From Polyangium mundeleinium (GTDB lineage Bacteria; Myxococcota_A; Polyangia; Polyangiales; Polyangiaceae), in NCBI RefSeq assembly GCF_028369105.1, contig NZ_JAQNDO010000001.1, positions 6,356,501-6,420,500 of the forward strand: DNA of 64,000 bases, given 5' to 3'. Within the stretch, counting starts at the first letter, position 1. Each line of letters starts with the position of its first letter. The position numbers were made by a program, and so were the translations under genes. Below, piece by piece: positions 56,115 to 63,947 of the stretch. The notes under the pieces are model-generated. The model saw only the letters and a program-made list of their open reading frames with translations, was not told where the DNA came from and made no database searches.

Positions 56115-57161
56115 TCAGCGCGGGTGGCGTTGCGCGGCGAATTGCGTCGCGCGGTCCCTGCTCCAGATGTCCATCATCCAGCCCGGGTATTCGGCGCGCA
56201 GCTTGCTCACCTCGTCGAGCTGCAAAAGCTCCTCGGCGTCCAGGGTCACGTCGACGGAGGCGAGTGTATCGCTGAGCTGGTCTGTACGTTTGGCGCCGAG
56301 GATGACGCTCGTGACGGACTTCTGGTGCAAGAGCCACGCAATGGCGAGCTGCGCCACGGTGACGCCTTTGCGCGCCGCCATGGCGGCGAGCACGTCGACG
56401 ATGTCGTAGCCGCGCTCGGGATCCACGGGCGGAAACGCAAACGCCGTGCGGCGGCTGCCCTCGATCTCCCGCTGCGCGCGGGTGTATTTGCCGCTCAGGA
56501 AACCACCGGCGAGCGGGCTCCAGACGAGCAAGCCGAGGCCTTCGCTTTGCAGCATCGGCACGATCTCGCGCTCCAGCTCACGACCCGCGATCGTGTAATA
56601 CGCCTGCACCGAGGCGATCTTCGCGACGCCATGCAGCGCCGAGAGGCCGAGCGCCTTGGCCATTTGCCAGGCCGCCCAGTTCGATACGCCGATGTAACGG
56701 ACGAGCCCTTGCCGCACGAGATCCGAGAGGGCCTCGAGCGACTCCTCGATGGGCGTGGCCGGATCGAAGCCGTGGAGCTGATACAGATCGATGTGATCGA
56801 GCTGAAGCCGTTCGAGGCTCGCGCGGACGGCGTCCATGATATGACCCCGCGAGGAGCCGTGGCTGTTCGGGCCCCGACCCGCCGGGCCGAAGACCTTCGT
56901 GGCGACGACGATCTCGCTGCGCCGGATGCCGAGGTTCTTGAGCGCCTGGCCCGTGATGCGTTCGGAATGACCTTCCGAATAGGTGTCTGCCGTGTCGAGG
57001 AAGTTGACGCCGGCCTCGATCGCCTTTGCCACGAGCGCATCCGCCTCCGCTTGCTGGACCTGGCCGAGGAAACCAAAGGGCCCCTGTCCGCCGAACGTCA
57101 TGGTGCCGAAGCAAAGCTCCGAAACGTAAAGACCGGTGCTCCCAAGCTTGTTGTAGCGCAT
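56115..57161 (-). CDS. Aldo/keto reductase
   Basis: 348 residues, NADPH-dependent TIM-barrel enzyme. Catalytic tetrad seen as Asp and Tyr in FLDTADTYSEGHSE, Lys in VVATKVFG, His in DLYQLHGFD; cofactor site VSNWAAWQ and VILGAKRTDQLSDTL. Substrate likely a small aldehyde or ketone; not determined. ATG at 57161. Divergent from a LysR gene with 90 bases between, where a near-palindrome lies (57201-57230); this is the usual LysR target layout. Confidence 0.93.
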   Translation of the reverse strand: MRYNKLGSTGLYVSELCFGTMTFGGQGPFGFLGQVQQAEADALVAKAIEAGVNFLDTADTYSEGHSERITGQALKNLGIRRSEIVVATKVFGPAGRGPNSHGSSRGHIMDAVRASLERLQLDHIDLYQLHGFDPATPIEESLEALSDLVRQGLVRYIGVSNWAAWQMAKALGLSALHGVAKIASVQAYYTIAGRELEREIVPMLQSEGLGLLVWSPLAGGFLSGKYTRAQREIEGSRRTAFAFPPVDPERGYDIVDVLAAMAARKGVTVAQLAIAWLLHQKSVTSVILGAKRTDQLSDTLASVDVTLDAEELLQLDEVSKLRAEYPGWMMDIWSRDRATQFAAQRHPR

Positions 57162-57200
57162 GAATCGCGACCTCCGAGGCAGGGTATAGCCCTCGGCCTA

Positions 57201-57230
57201 CCTTTCGAGTAGACTCCACGATCGAAAAGG
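57201..57230. promoter_or_regulatory. Probable LysR binding site
   Basis: Inverted repeat CCTTTCGA (57201-57208) and TCGAAAAGG (57222-57230), one T different in length, separated by 13 bases, in the middle of the divergent interval between the reductase and the LysR gene. A fitting LysR-type operator; inference from place and symmetry. Confidence 0.55.
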
Positions 57231-57251
57231 GCTCTTGAGCCAGGTTCAACG

Positions 57252-58172
57252 ATGAGACGAGAAGACTGGCCCGATCTCGTGGCCTTCGCGGCCATCGCCG
57301 AAGAGCAGAGTTTTACGCGGGCCGCGGCGCGCCTCGGCGTCTCCACGTCGGCGTTGAGCCACGCCATGCGCGCCCTCGAAGAGCGCCTCGGCGTGCTCCT
57401 CTTGACCCGCACCACCCGCAGCGTCGCCCCGACGGACGCGGGCGAGCGGCTGCTCGCGACGTTGAAGCCGGCCATGGACGACGTCGCGTCGGCGGTGGAG
57501 TCGCTCGGGACGCTGCGTGATAAGCCAGCGGGGCACGTGCGCCTGACGGTGCATTCGCTGGCCATGCGGTCGATCACGCCGCGCTTGCCCGCGTTTGCCC
57601 GCGCCTTTCCCGACGTCGTCGTGGACATCACGGTCGACAACGAGAGGACCGATATCGTCGCGAACCGCTTCGACGCCGGCGTTCGTTACGGAGAGCTCGT
57701 CGACAAGGACATGATCTCCGTGCGCATCGGCCCGGACGAGCGCGGCCTCGTGGTCGCTTCGCCGGCTTATTTCGAGCGGTTTCCTCCGCCGAAGAAGCCC
57801 CAGGACATCGCCAAGCATCGTTGCCTCTGCGCGCGGCTTTCGCCCGGGGGGCCCCTCTATCGGTGGGAGCTCGAAAAACGGGGGCGATCCGTGCGCGTCG
57901 CGGCGCCGCCGGTCTTCATCACGAACGACAGCGATTCGCTGCTCGCGGCGGCGCTCGCAGGGATGGGCCTCGCCTATGTGATGGAGTCGGTCGTGCTCCC
58001 GCACCTGCGTTCGGGCGCGCTGGTCCGGGCGCTCGAGGATTGGTGTCCACCATTCCCAGGGAGCTTCCTTTATTATCCGAGCCGCCGTCAGCTCACGCCG
58101 GCCCTGCGGGCGTTGATCGAGGCGCTCCGGTACCCCGCGCCGGCCGCCGCCCCTCGCGAGGCTGCGCGGTAG
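57252..58172 (+). CDS. LysR-family regulator
   Basis: 306 residues. N-terminal winged helix (DLVAFAAIAEEQSFTRAAAR, LGVSTSALSHAMRALEERLG, LLTRTTRSVAPTDAGERLL) and a periplasmic-binding-protein-like effector domain (GHVRLTVHSLAMRSI, FDAGVRYGELVDKDMISVRI, GPDERGLVVASPAYFERF, GMGLAYVMESVV). It probably regulates the divergent aldo/keto reductase. ATG at 57252. Confidence 0.92.
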   Translation: MRREDWPDLVAFAAIAEEQSFTRAAARLGVSTSALSHAMRALEERLGVLLLTRTTRSVAPTDAGERLLATLKPAMDDVASAVESLGTLRDKPAGHVRLTVHSLAMRSITPRLPAFARAFPDVVVDITVDNERTDIVANRFDAGVRYGELVDKDMISVRIGPDERGLVVASPAYFERFPPPKKPQDIAKHRCLCARLSPGGPLYRWELEKRGRSVRVAAPPVFITNDSDSLLAAALAGMGLAYVMESVVLPHLRSGALVRALEDWCPPFPGSFLYYPSRRQLTPALRALIEALRYPAPAAAPREAAR

Positions 58173-58178
58173 GGAGGG

Positions 58179-58964
58179 CTAAGAAACGAGCGCGAACGTG
58201 ACCGTCAATGGCAAATGGTCCGACGGCTCGCTCGCGGACGGCATCACGGTGTCGCGGCTGAGACGCGGGAGGACGCCGGGACGTGGGTCGAGCCGGCCCT
58301 CGGAAGAGAGCAGGTAATCGATTTTGCGCGGGCGGCCGTTGATCGCGGTCGTGTCCCACGGTCGCTGCGCGCGGCAGCTCTCGGCGAGGCCGCGCTCGTA
58401 GGCCGCGGCGAGCACCACGCTCTGCGAGGTCGCGTTGAAATCGCCCGCGACGAGCCAGGTGACGTCGGCGGGAGCGGCGTCGCGGGAGGCGAGGAGCTCG
58501 AGCATCTGGCGGTGTCCGAGGTGCTCGTCGGTCGGCGTGCTGTCGGGCTGCCACGTCAGGTGGGTCGTCGCGACGTGGAGGGGTCGGGTATCGACGGTGA
58601 GGCGCGCGATCAGCGCGAGGTCGTCGTCGCCGGGCCGGTGTGCCGCGAAATGCAGCACGTCGTGGCCGTGCCACGTGAAGAGCGCGCGACGCGCAAACAG
58701 GGCCGAGCCCTCGCGGCGGCCCGTCCGCTGCGCGTAGGCGCTCGCGTGGGTCGCGTCGAGGCGGGCGCAGAGCGCCTCGTACAGGTCGGGCTCGACCTCC
58801 TGCAGGCACAGAAGGTCGGATCCGAGGGCATCGATGCGCGCGAGCAGGCGGGCGCGGCGGGTCGCGGGATCGAGGGCATCCGCCGGCGAGCCCCGGTAGC
58901 GATCGGGCCGCACGTAGCACTGGGCGAGCACGTTGTAGGTCGTGGCCGAAAAGGTCGTCGTCAT
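58179..58964 (-). CDS. Endonuclease/exonuclease/phosphatase family protein
   Basis: 261 residues. Family motifs are present: TYNVLAQCYV, LCLQEVEPDLYEAL (metal-binding Glu), THLTWQPDS, VAGDFNATSQS (Asp/Asn) and EPSDHLPLTV (catalytic His). The NVLAQ...R-RYRG start is like CCR4-type deadenylases and related Mg-dependent phosphodiesterases, so RNA or nucleotide substrates are possible. No signal peptide, hence cytoplasmic. ATG at 58964 chosen; upstream codons are unsupported. Converges with LysR (6 bases). Confidence 0.82.
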   Translation of the reverse strand: MTTTFSATTYNVLAQCYVRPDRYRGSPADALDPATRRARLLARIDALGSDLLCLQEVEPDLYEALCARLDATHASAYAQRTGRREGSALFARRALFTWHGHDVLHFAAHRPGDDDLALIARLTVDTRPLHVATTHLTWQPDSTPTDEHLGHRQMLELLASRDAAPADVTWLVAGDFNATSQSVVLAAAYERGLAESCRAQRPWDTTAINGRPRKIDYLLSSEGRLDPRPGVLPRLSRDTVMPSASEPSDHLPLTVTFALVS

Positions 58965-59143
58965 CGAGGGCAACCGTAGAGACCTTCGGCCGCAGCGACC
59001 AGGACACGATTCCGGACAAGGCCTCGGTCAGCCGAGCGCCCGCCCCAGGAAACGCGCCCCCGGGAAGGGGTTGTGGCTCGGCCCTCACGTGTTCGACCTG
59101 CCGCTCGACCTGTGCCACCCTCCGGCCCTCGGGTGTGACCACG

Positions 59144-59545
59144 ATGAAGCGCCTCGCATGGTTTCTCCTGGCAATGGCTCCCCTCGTCGCGGTCCCCGCG
59201 GCGTTCACCGCGGTCCTCGCCACGGGATCGCCCGTTCTCCGCACCACGATTCCAATCGAGGCCCGCGCGCGAGGTCACTGCACGTGGCATTGCCACAACC
59301 ACGGCTGTTCCCACACGCCGCATCTCCCGCGCGCGCTCGCGGGCGACGAGGGTCTGTACGGCGCGACGATCGCAGGCCTGAAGGCCGCGGGGAGGGCCGT
59401 CGTGCCCGATAAGCCCCACGTGGGCTACGGCGTGGTGAACCTCGCGGTATTCTGTGTGGCGTGGCCGGGGATCATGTACGCGCTCTACCTCGTGGCCCTC
59501 TCGCAAAGGCGCAAGATCCGCGCGCTCCGGCGAGGTGCGTCGTGA
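59144..59545 (+). CDS. Membrane protein with CX3CH motif
   Basis: 133 residues. N-terminal helix (WFLLAMAPLVAVPAAFTAVL), an extracytoplasmic loop with HCTWHCHNHGCSHTPHLP, and a second helix (VVNLAVFCVAWPGIMYALYLV) followed by a basic end. The loop has a CX3CH (CTWHCH) plus another Cys and four more His, which suggests a metal or heme ligand. No family recognised. The next small membrane gene overlaps it by 4 bases (GTGA), so they are one operon and probably one complex. Confidence 0.65.
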   Translation: MKRLAWFLLAMAPLVAVPAAFTAVLATGSPVLRTTIPIEARARGHCTWHCHNHGCSHTPHLPRALAGDEGLYGATIAGLKAAGRAVVPDKPHVGYGVVNLAVFCVAWPGIMYALYLVALSQRRKIRALRRGAS

Positions 59546-59736
59546 CGCAGTTCGGGTTCACCCTTTACGCCGCGTGCGTGGACTTCATGGTTCGCGTGGC
59601 CGCGCTCGCGGGGGCGACGTACCGCGATGCGAATGCGTTCCTGTTCTTCGTGCTCTGGCCCGTGGTGACGGTCGCGCTGCTCGCGATCGTGGCGTGGCAA
59701 GCCGTCGTGCTGCGGCGGCTCGAGCGTCGCCGATGA
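59542..59736 (+). CDS. Small membrane protein
   Basis: 64 residues from a GTG overlapping the previous stop. Two hydrophobic stretches (TLYAACVDFMVRVAALAG, AFLFFVLWPVVTVALLAIVAW) and a basic end (LRRLERRR). Likely partner of 59144. Converges with the radical SAM gene (4 bases). No family recognised. Confidence 0.6.
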   Translation: MTQFGFTLYAACVDFMVRVAALAGATYRDANAFLFFVLWPVVTVALLAIVAWQAVVLRRLERRR

Positions 59737-59740
59737 AACG

Positions 59741-60613
59741 TCAAAGCCCTCGCGTGTGCTCGGGCCGGAGCCGGATCCGGCCGGAGAGCGCGGCGTCGAT
59801 GACGTCGAGGATCCGCGCGCGATCGTGCGGGAGACGTCCCCCGATGGGCAGGTAATTCGACGCGTGGTTCGTCCGAAAAAGCGCCTCCGTGGGCGTGGCC
59901 TCGGCGACGAAGACACGCAGCTCGCGGAGCAGGCCGTGGACGTCGGGCAAAACGAAGCGGCCGCGTCGCTCCAGCGTGGCGAGGGGGGTGTCGGGGACGA
60001 CGGTCAACGTGAGCGCCGCGAGGTAATCGGGATCCATCGCAGTCGCGAGGCGAGCCGAGGCGCGCGCATGTTCGTCCGTGCGCTCGGTGCCGCCCGCGCC
60101 GAGGAGGAAAATCGCCGAGGTCTTCAGGCCCGCGTCCCGGGCGCGGCGCGCGGCCTCGACGTGATCGTCGAACGAGGAGCCCTTGGCAATCCGCTTGAGC
60201 ACGAGGTCGTCGCCGGATTCGGGGCCGATGTAAAGAAGCGCGAGGCCACGCTCGCGCAAGGTGCGGAGCTCGTCGCTGGTTTTCTCCAGCAAATTGGTCG
60301 CCATCGCGTAACAGCTCACCTGCCGGAGGTTCGGGAAGGCGCGGCGGCAGGCGTCGAGGAGGGCGAGCCAATGATCGAGGGGCAAAACGAGGGCATCCCC
60401 GTCGGCGACGAAGACCTTTTCCACGTGGTCGCCGAAGGCCGCGCCCGCGGACGTGATGTCTTGCAGGGTCTCGGCGAGGTCGCGGATGCGAAAGGTTTTG
60501 TCCCGGTACATGTCGCAGTACGTGCACTTGTTCCAGGAGCAGCCGATCGTGGCCTGCAGGATGTACGAGTGCGCCTCGCTGGGCGGACGGTAGAGCTTGC
60601 CTTCGTAGCGCAT
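59741..60613 (-). CDS. Radical SAM protein
   Basis: 290 residues. Cluster-binding CSWNKCTYCDMY near residue 25 (CX4CX2C spacing as in one branch of the family), the SAM-binding region EKVFVADGDALVLPLD, YAMATNLLEKT and LLYIGPESGDDLVLKRI. C-terminal part helical (ALFRTNHASNYLPIGGRLP). Probably uses a 4Fe-4S cluster and SAM for a radical reaction; substrate unknown. Close to a group often called biotin synthase-like or YgiQ-like only in name. ATG at 60613, divergent from EamA gene. Confidence 0.88.
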   Translation of the reverse strand: MRYEGKLYRPPSEAHSYILQATIGCSWNKCTYCDMYRDKTFRIRDLAETLQDITSAGAAFGDHVEKVFVADGDALVLPLDHWLALLDACRRAFPNLRQVSCYAMATNLLEKTSDELRTLRERGLALLYIGPESGDDLVLKRIAKGSSFDDHVEAARRARDAGLKTSAIFLLGAGGTERTDEHARASARLATAMDPDYLAALTLTVVPDTPLATLERRGRFVLPDVHGLLRELRVFVAEATPTEALFRTNHASNYLPIGGRLPHDRARILDVIDAALSGRIRLRPEHTRGL

Positions 60614-60771
60614 CGCCGCGAGGAGCCTACCCGAGCCGCGTGGAAGAGGCCAGCGGGCGGCCTGCCGACCCGCCGCGCGCGTGGTACCGTGCCGGCGCTG
60701 ATGCCTCCCGCCCCGCGACGCCGATCCTTTGCAGCACCAACCATCTGCGCCGCGGGCCGCGACCTGTGACG

Positions 60772-61656
60772 ATGTCCCCCCGCACCTCCACCGCGACCGG
60801 CTTCTCGGCCATCCTCCTCTGGTCCCTGCTCGCTCTCTTCACCACGGCGTCGGGCAAAGTCCCGCCGTTCCAGCTCGCCGCCATGACGTTTCTCGTGGGC
60901 GGCCTCGCGGGCGTCGCCACCTGGATCCCGCGGCCACACGCCATTCGATCGCTGAGGCAACGGCCCATCGTCTGGGCCCTCGGCACGGGCGGTCTCTTCG
61001 GGTATCACGCCCTCTATTTCGCGGCTTTGCGCTGGGCGCCGCCCGCCGAGTCCGGCCTCGTCAATTACCTCTGGCCCCTGCTCATCGTGCTCTTCTCGTC
61101 GTTTTTGCCCGGCGAGCGATTGCGCGCGGCCCATGTCGGCGGGGCGCTCCTCGGCTTCGGGGGGATCCTCGTGCTTTTCCTCGGCCGCGGCGCCCTGGAC
61201 GCCCGCGCCGAGCACCTGCCGGGGTATGCCTGCGCGTTCGCGGCAGCCTTCGTATGGGCGGGGTATTCCGTTCTCTCGCGGCGCTTCGGCGAGGTCCCGA
61301 CCGATGCCGTGGCCGGCTTCTGCCTGGCGACCTCCGCCCTGAGCTTCCTCGGGCATCTCGTATTCGAAACGACCGTTTGGCCTGAAAACACGACCCAATG
61401 GCTCGCGCTCCTCGCGCTCGGCGTCGGCCCGGTCGGGATCGCGTTTTATGTGTGGGACATCGGCGTGAAGCGCGGGGACATCCGGCTGCTCGGCGTGGCG
61501 TCGTATGCCGCGCCGGTGTTATCGACCTCGATCCTCGTCCTCGCCGGCCATGCGGAGCCGAGCTTCACGCTCGCCGTCTCCTGCGGGCTGATCGTCGCGG
61601 GCGCGCTGGTCGCGACGCTCGGGACGAAGCGCCCCGATCCACTGGTCTCATCGTGA
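60772..61656 (+). CDS. EamA-family (DMT) transporter
   Basis: 294 residues, about ten membrane helices in two repeats (AILLWSLLALFTTASG, LAAMTFLVGGLAGVATW, VNYLWPLLIVLFSSFL, VGGALLGFGGILVLFLG; then YACAFAAAFVWAGYSVL, LALLALGVGPVGIAFYVWD, VASYAAPVLSTSILVLAG, FTLAVSCGLIVAGALVATL). Typical DMT length and layout; exports amino acids or other small metabolites. ATG at 60772 chosen over an upstream extension. Divergent from the radical SAM gene. Confidence 0.9.
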   Translation: MSPRTSTATGFSAILLWSLLALFTTASGKVPPFQLAAMTFLVGGLAGVATWIPRPHAIRSLRQRPIVWALGTGGLFGYHALYFAALRWAPPAESGLVNYLWPLLIVLFSSFLPGERLRAAHVGGALLGFGGILVLFLGRGALDARAEHLPGYACAFAAAFVWAGYSVLSRRFGEVPTDAVAGFCLATSALSFLGHLVFETTVWPENTTQWLALLALGVGPVGIAFYVWDIGVKRGDIRLLGVASYAAPVLSTSILVLAGHAEPSFTLAVSCGLIVAGALVATLGTKRPDPLVSS

Positions 61657-61669
61657 AGCCGCAGAGCTG

Positions 61670-61772
61670 GGGCGTTGCCCCAGGCCCCAGGAGGGGGCTG
61701 TCCGCCCCCTCCACCCCGGACCAGCCAGGGGCTGGACCCAGGGTCGATGAACTGCGCGATGCGCAGTTCATC
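61670..61772. repeat. Composite hairpin element, copy A
   Basis: GGGGGCTGTCCGCCCCCT, CCACCCCGGACCAGCCAGG and GGCTGGACCCAGGG are followed by a perfect 12-bp stem (GATGAACTGCGC-GAT-GCGCAGTTCATC, 61746-61772). The first part recurs inverted at 62562-62640. No coding. Reminiscent of REP-type intergenic elements; it begins 14 bases after the EamA stop and could also end transcription. Confidence 0.75.
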
Positions 61773-61877
61773 GAACAGGCCCGGGTCAAGACCGGTAGCG
61801 GCGTTGCCAACCGAGACAGGCACGCGGCCTTCCAGCGGGTCGGTGGTAAGACCATGGGGGGTCGCTGGCGTCGGTTC

Positions 61878-61904
61878 GAGGAGCTGCGCGATGCGCAGTT
61901 CCTC
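61878..61904. repeat. Hairpin element, copy B (core only)
   Basis: GAGGAGCTGCGC-GAT-GCGCAGTTCCTC, nearly perfect 12-bp stem with the same CTGCGC/GCGCAG core as copies A and C. Flanking GC-rich parts absent. Confidence 0.7.
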
Positions 61905-61996
61905 GATGAGGCCGTGTCGTCAAGCTTGGGGGCCGAGCCAAAAGGCGACGGGGACGTGTGTGCGAGAGATGGGGGGGCATGGTCTGAAGAGACGAC

Positions 61997-62230
61997 GTCG
62001 AGCCTCCGGAGGTACGAGGCCGTGCCTTGGAGGGACGGGAACGTGTCTCTGGGGCGTGCGGTCGAGCCTCCGGAGGTACGAGGCCGTGCCTTGGAGGGAC
62101 GGGGTCGTGCCTTGGAGGGACGGGAACGTGTCTCTGGGGCGTGCGGTCGAGCCTCCGGAGGTACGAGGCCGTGCCTTGGAGGTACGAGGCCGTGCCTTGG
62201 AGGGACGAGGCCGTGCCTTGGAGGAACGGG
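61997..62230. repeat. 21-bp degenerate tandem repeat region
   Basis: Repeats of GAGGTACGAGGCCGTGCCTT-like 21-base units, arranged in higher-order blocks with a GGGAACGTGTCTCTGGGGCG spacer. The unit is a multiple of three, so both strands show long open frames with repeating heptapeptides (complement strand PPRHGLV), but no start, signal or domain supports a gene. Minisatellite. Confidence 0.7.
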
Positions 62231-62529
62231 GGCGATGGTAGGCGCGGCGGGCCCGTGGCGTCGAGAGATGGGCACGATGTAGGGAGACCATGGGCTCATC
62301 GCCGAAGACCTACGGCCCCATTGCGTGGAGGGACGGAGCCGTGCCGTTTGGAACGTGAGGCCACCGCGTCACGCCATGACGTCATGCGACGAGACGTTGG
62401 CCGCCGACCTGTCAGCGCTGCGGCCTTTGGTAGGCAGGCTCATCCCTGGTCTTGACCGGCGGAGGCGTTCCCCACCAACACAGCCGCGCTGCGGCTTCTG
62501 CTGGCCCCCCGGCTCCTTCGTCGGCCCGT

Positions 62530-62640
62530 TTGAAAAACTGCGCGGAGCGCAGTTTTTCAACCCTGGGTCCAGCCCCTGGCTGGTCCGGGGTCGAGGGGGC
62601 GGACAGCCCCCCGCGGGGACCGGGGCGGCGCCCCGGCGCG
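62530..62640. repeat. Composite hairpin element, copy C (inverted)
   Basis: A perfect 14-bp stem (TTGAAAAACTGCGC-GGA, GCGCAGTTTTTCAA; 62530-62560) followed by the reverse complement of the GC-rich part of copy A (CCCTGGGTCCAGCCCCTGG, CTGGTCCGGGG, GGGGGCGGACAGCCCCC). It lies between two gene-free stretches. Confidence 0.75.
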
Positions 62641-62681
62641 GCGCTTCCCAGAGGAGACCCATGCTCAGCCCGTAGAGCAGC

Positions 62682-63947
62682 CTATTTGCTCGACGGCGTC
62701 CCCGATCGTTTCTCGGAAAAGCCGTGTTCTTCGAGCTTCGCGTAGAGCTGCGGGCGCGGAATGCCGAGGAGCTTGGCCGCCAGGGTGCGGTTGCCGTCGG
62801 CGCGCTGGAGCGCGGACGCGAGCAGATCCCGCTCCAGCCGGGCCACGGCCTCGCGCAGTGGAAGGCCGAGGTAGCGGTTCGTGGGCTCGGTCGGGGACGC
62901 GGGGGTCGCGAGCTCGGGCGGGAGCGCGTCGGCGTCGATGACCTCGCCGTGGCACATTTCGGCCGCGCGGCGGACCACGAGGAACAGCTCGCGGACGTTG
63001 CCCGGCCAGTCGTGGCGCACGAGCGCGGCCATCGCCTCCTCGGAGATCGCGCGCGCGCGTGTTCCCACGATCGCCCGCGAGACGAGCAGCGCCACGTCGC
63101 TCCGGCGCTCGCGCAGCGGTGGAACGGCGATTTCGAGGACCGCGAGCTGATAATAAAGCTCCGCGATCAGAGGGACCTCCAGTGAGCCGGGCGCGAGCCG
63201 CGCCAGCGTGACGACGCGGACCGGCGGTGATTCGGAGAGCCAAGCGGCGAACGCGCCTTGCGCCGCCGGCGTCAGATCCCCCGCGCCGTCGACGAGGAGG
63301 GTTCCGCCCGCGCGCGCGCCTGCGAGCATCCCCCGAAGCTCGGCGGCGTCCGTCGACGGATCGACGCGCACGACGACGAGCGGCTCGCTGGCGCGGCTCG
63401 AATACTCGTGGATCGCGCGGGCCACGAGCTCCTTGCCGGCGCCGGCCTCGCCCTTGACGAGCACGGGGGCCTGCGATCCGGCGGCGCGGCCGATGAGCTT
63501 CCAGACTGCGTGCATGGCCGCGCTCCGCCCTACGAGCGGCGTGCTCTCCGCGAGTGCCTCCACGGCCGCCGGAGGCGCGCGCCGCTGCTTGACCGCGCGC
63601 GCGACGGTGGCGACGAGGCGCTGCAAATCGAAGGGTTTTGTCAGATAATCGAAGGCCCCGTCGCGCATCGCCTCGATGGTGCGCTCGCCGTCGTCGTACG
63701 CGGTGGCCACGATCACGGGCAGATCGCGGTGTTGGCCCGTCCGGAGCTCGCGCAAGAGCTCGAGGCCGCTGCCGTCCTTGAGACGGATGTCGACCAGGGC
63801 GCAGTCGAACGTGTTCGGCTCGGCGAGCCGCGTCCGCGCCTCGGCCAGGCTCGCGGCGGCCACGGTCGTGTGCCCCACGCGCGCCAGGGCTGTCGCGAGC
63901 CCGAGCCGGATGCCTTTTTCGTCGTCCACGATGAGCACCGTGCTCAT
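62682..63947 (-). CDS. NtrC-like response regulator lacking GAFTGA
   Basis: 421 residues. Receiver at 1-120 (LIVDDEKGIRLGLATALA, phospho-Asp in CALVDIRLKDGSG, TKP). The AAA+ domain keeps Walker A (KGEAGAGKELVARAIHE) and WPGNVREL, but the stretch that normally holds the sigma-54 contact loop is deleted (VRVDPSTDAAELRG-MLAGARAGG) and Walker B reads LLVDGAGDL without DE. So it cannot contact or remodel sigma-54. C-terminal Fis-type helix-turn-helix (GNRTLAAKLLGIPRPQLYAKL). It is probably a sigma-54-independent regulator or repressor. Its start overlaps the stop of a kinase gene (ATGA). Confidence 0.85.
   Translation of the reverse strand: MSTVLIVDDEKGIRLGLATALARVGHTTVAAASLAEARTRLAEPNTFDCALVDIRLKDGSGLELLRELRTGQHRDLPVIVATAYDDGERTIEAMRDGAFDYLTKPFDLQRLVATVARAVKQRRAPPAAVEALAESTPLVGRSAAMHAVWKLIGRAAGSQAPVLVKGEAGAGKELVARAIHEYSSRASEPLVVVRVDPSTDAAELRGMLAGARAGGTLLVDGAGDLTPAAQGAFAAWLSESPPVRVVTLARLAPGSLEVPLIAELYYQLAVLEIAVPPLRERRSDVALLVSRAIVGTRARAISEEAMAALVRHDWPGNVRELFLVVRRAAEMCHGEVIDADALPPELATPASPTEPTNRYLGLPLREAVARLERDLLASALQRADGNRTLAAKLLGIPRPQLYAKLEEHGFSEKRSGTPSSK

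Noticed and set aside
61675-62299. Repeat-protein genes on either strand of the 21-bp repeat region
   Set aside because: No ribosome site, signal or conserved domain; the open frames follow from a unit length divisible by three.
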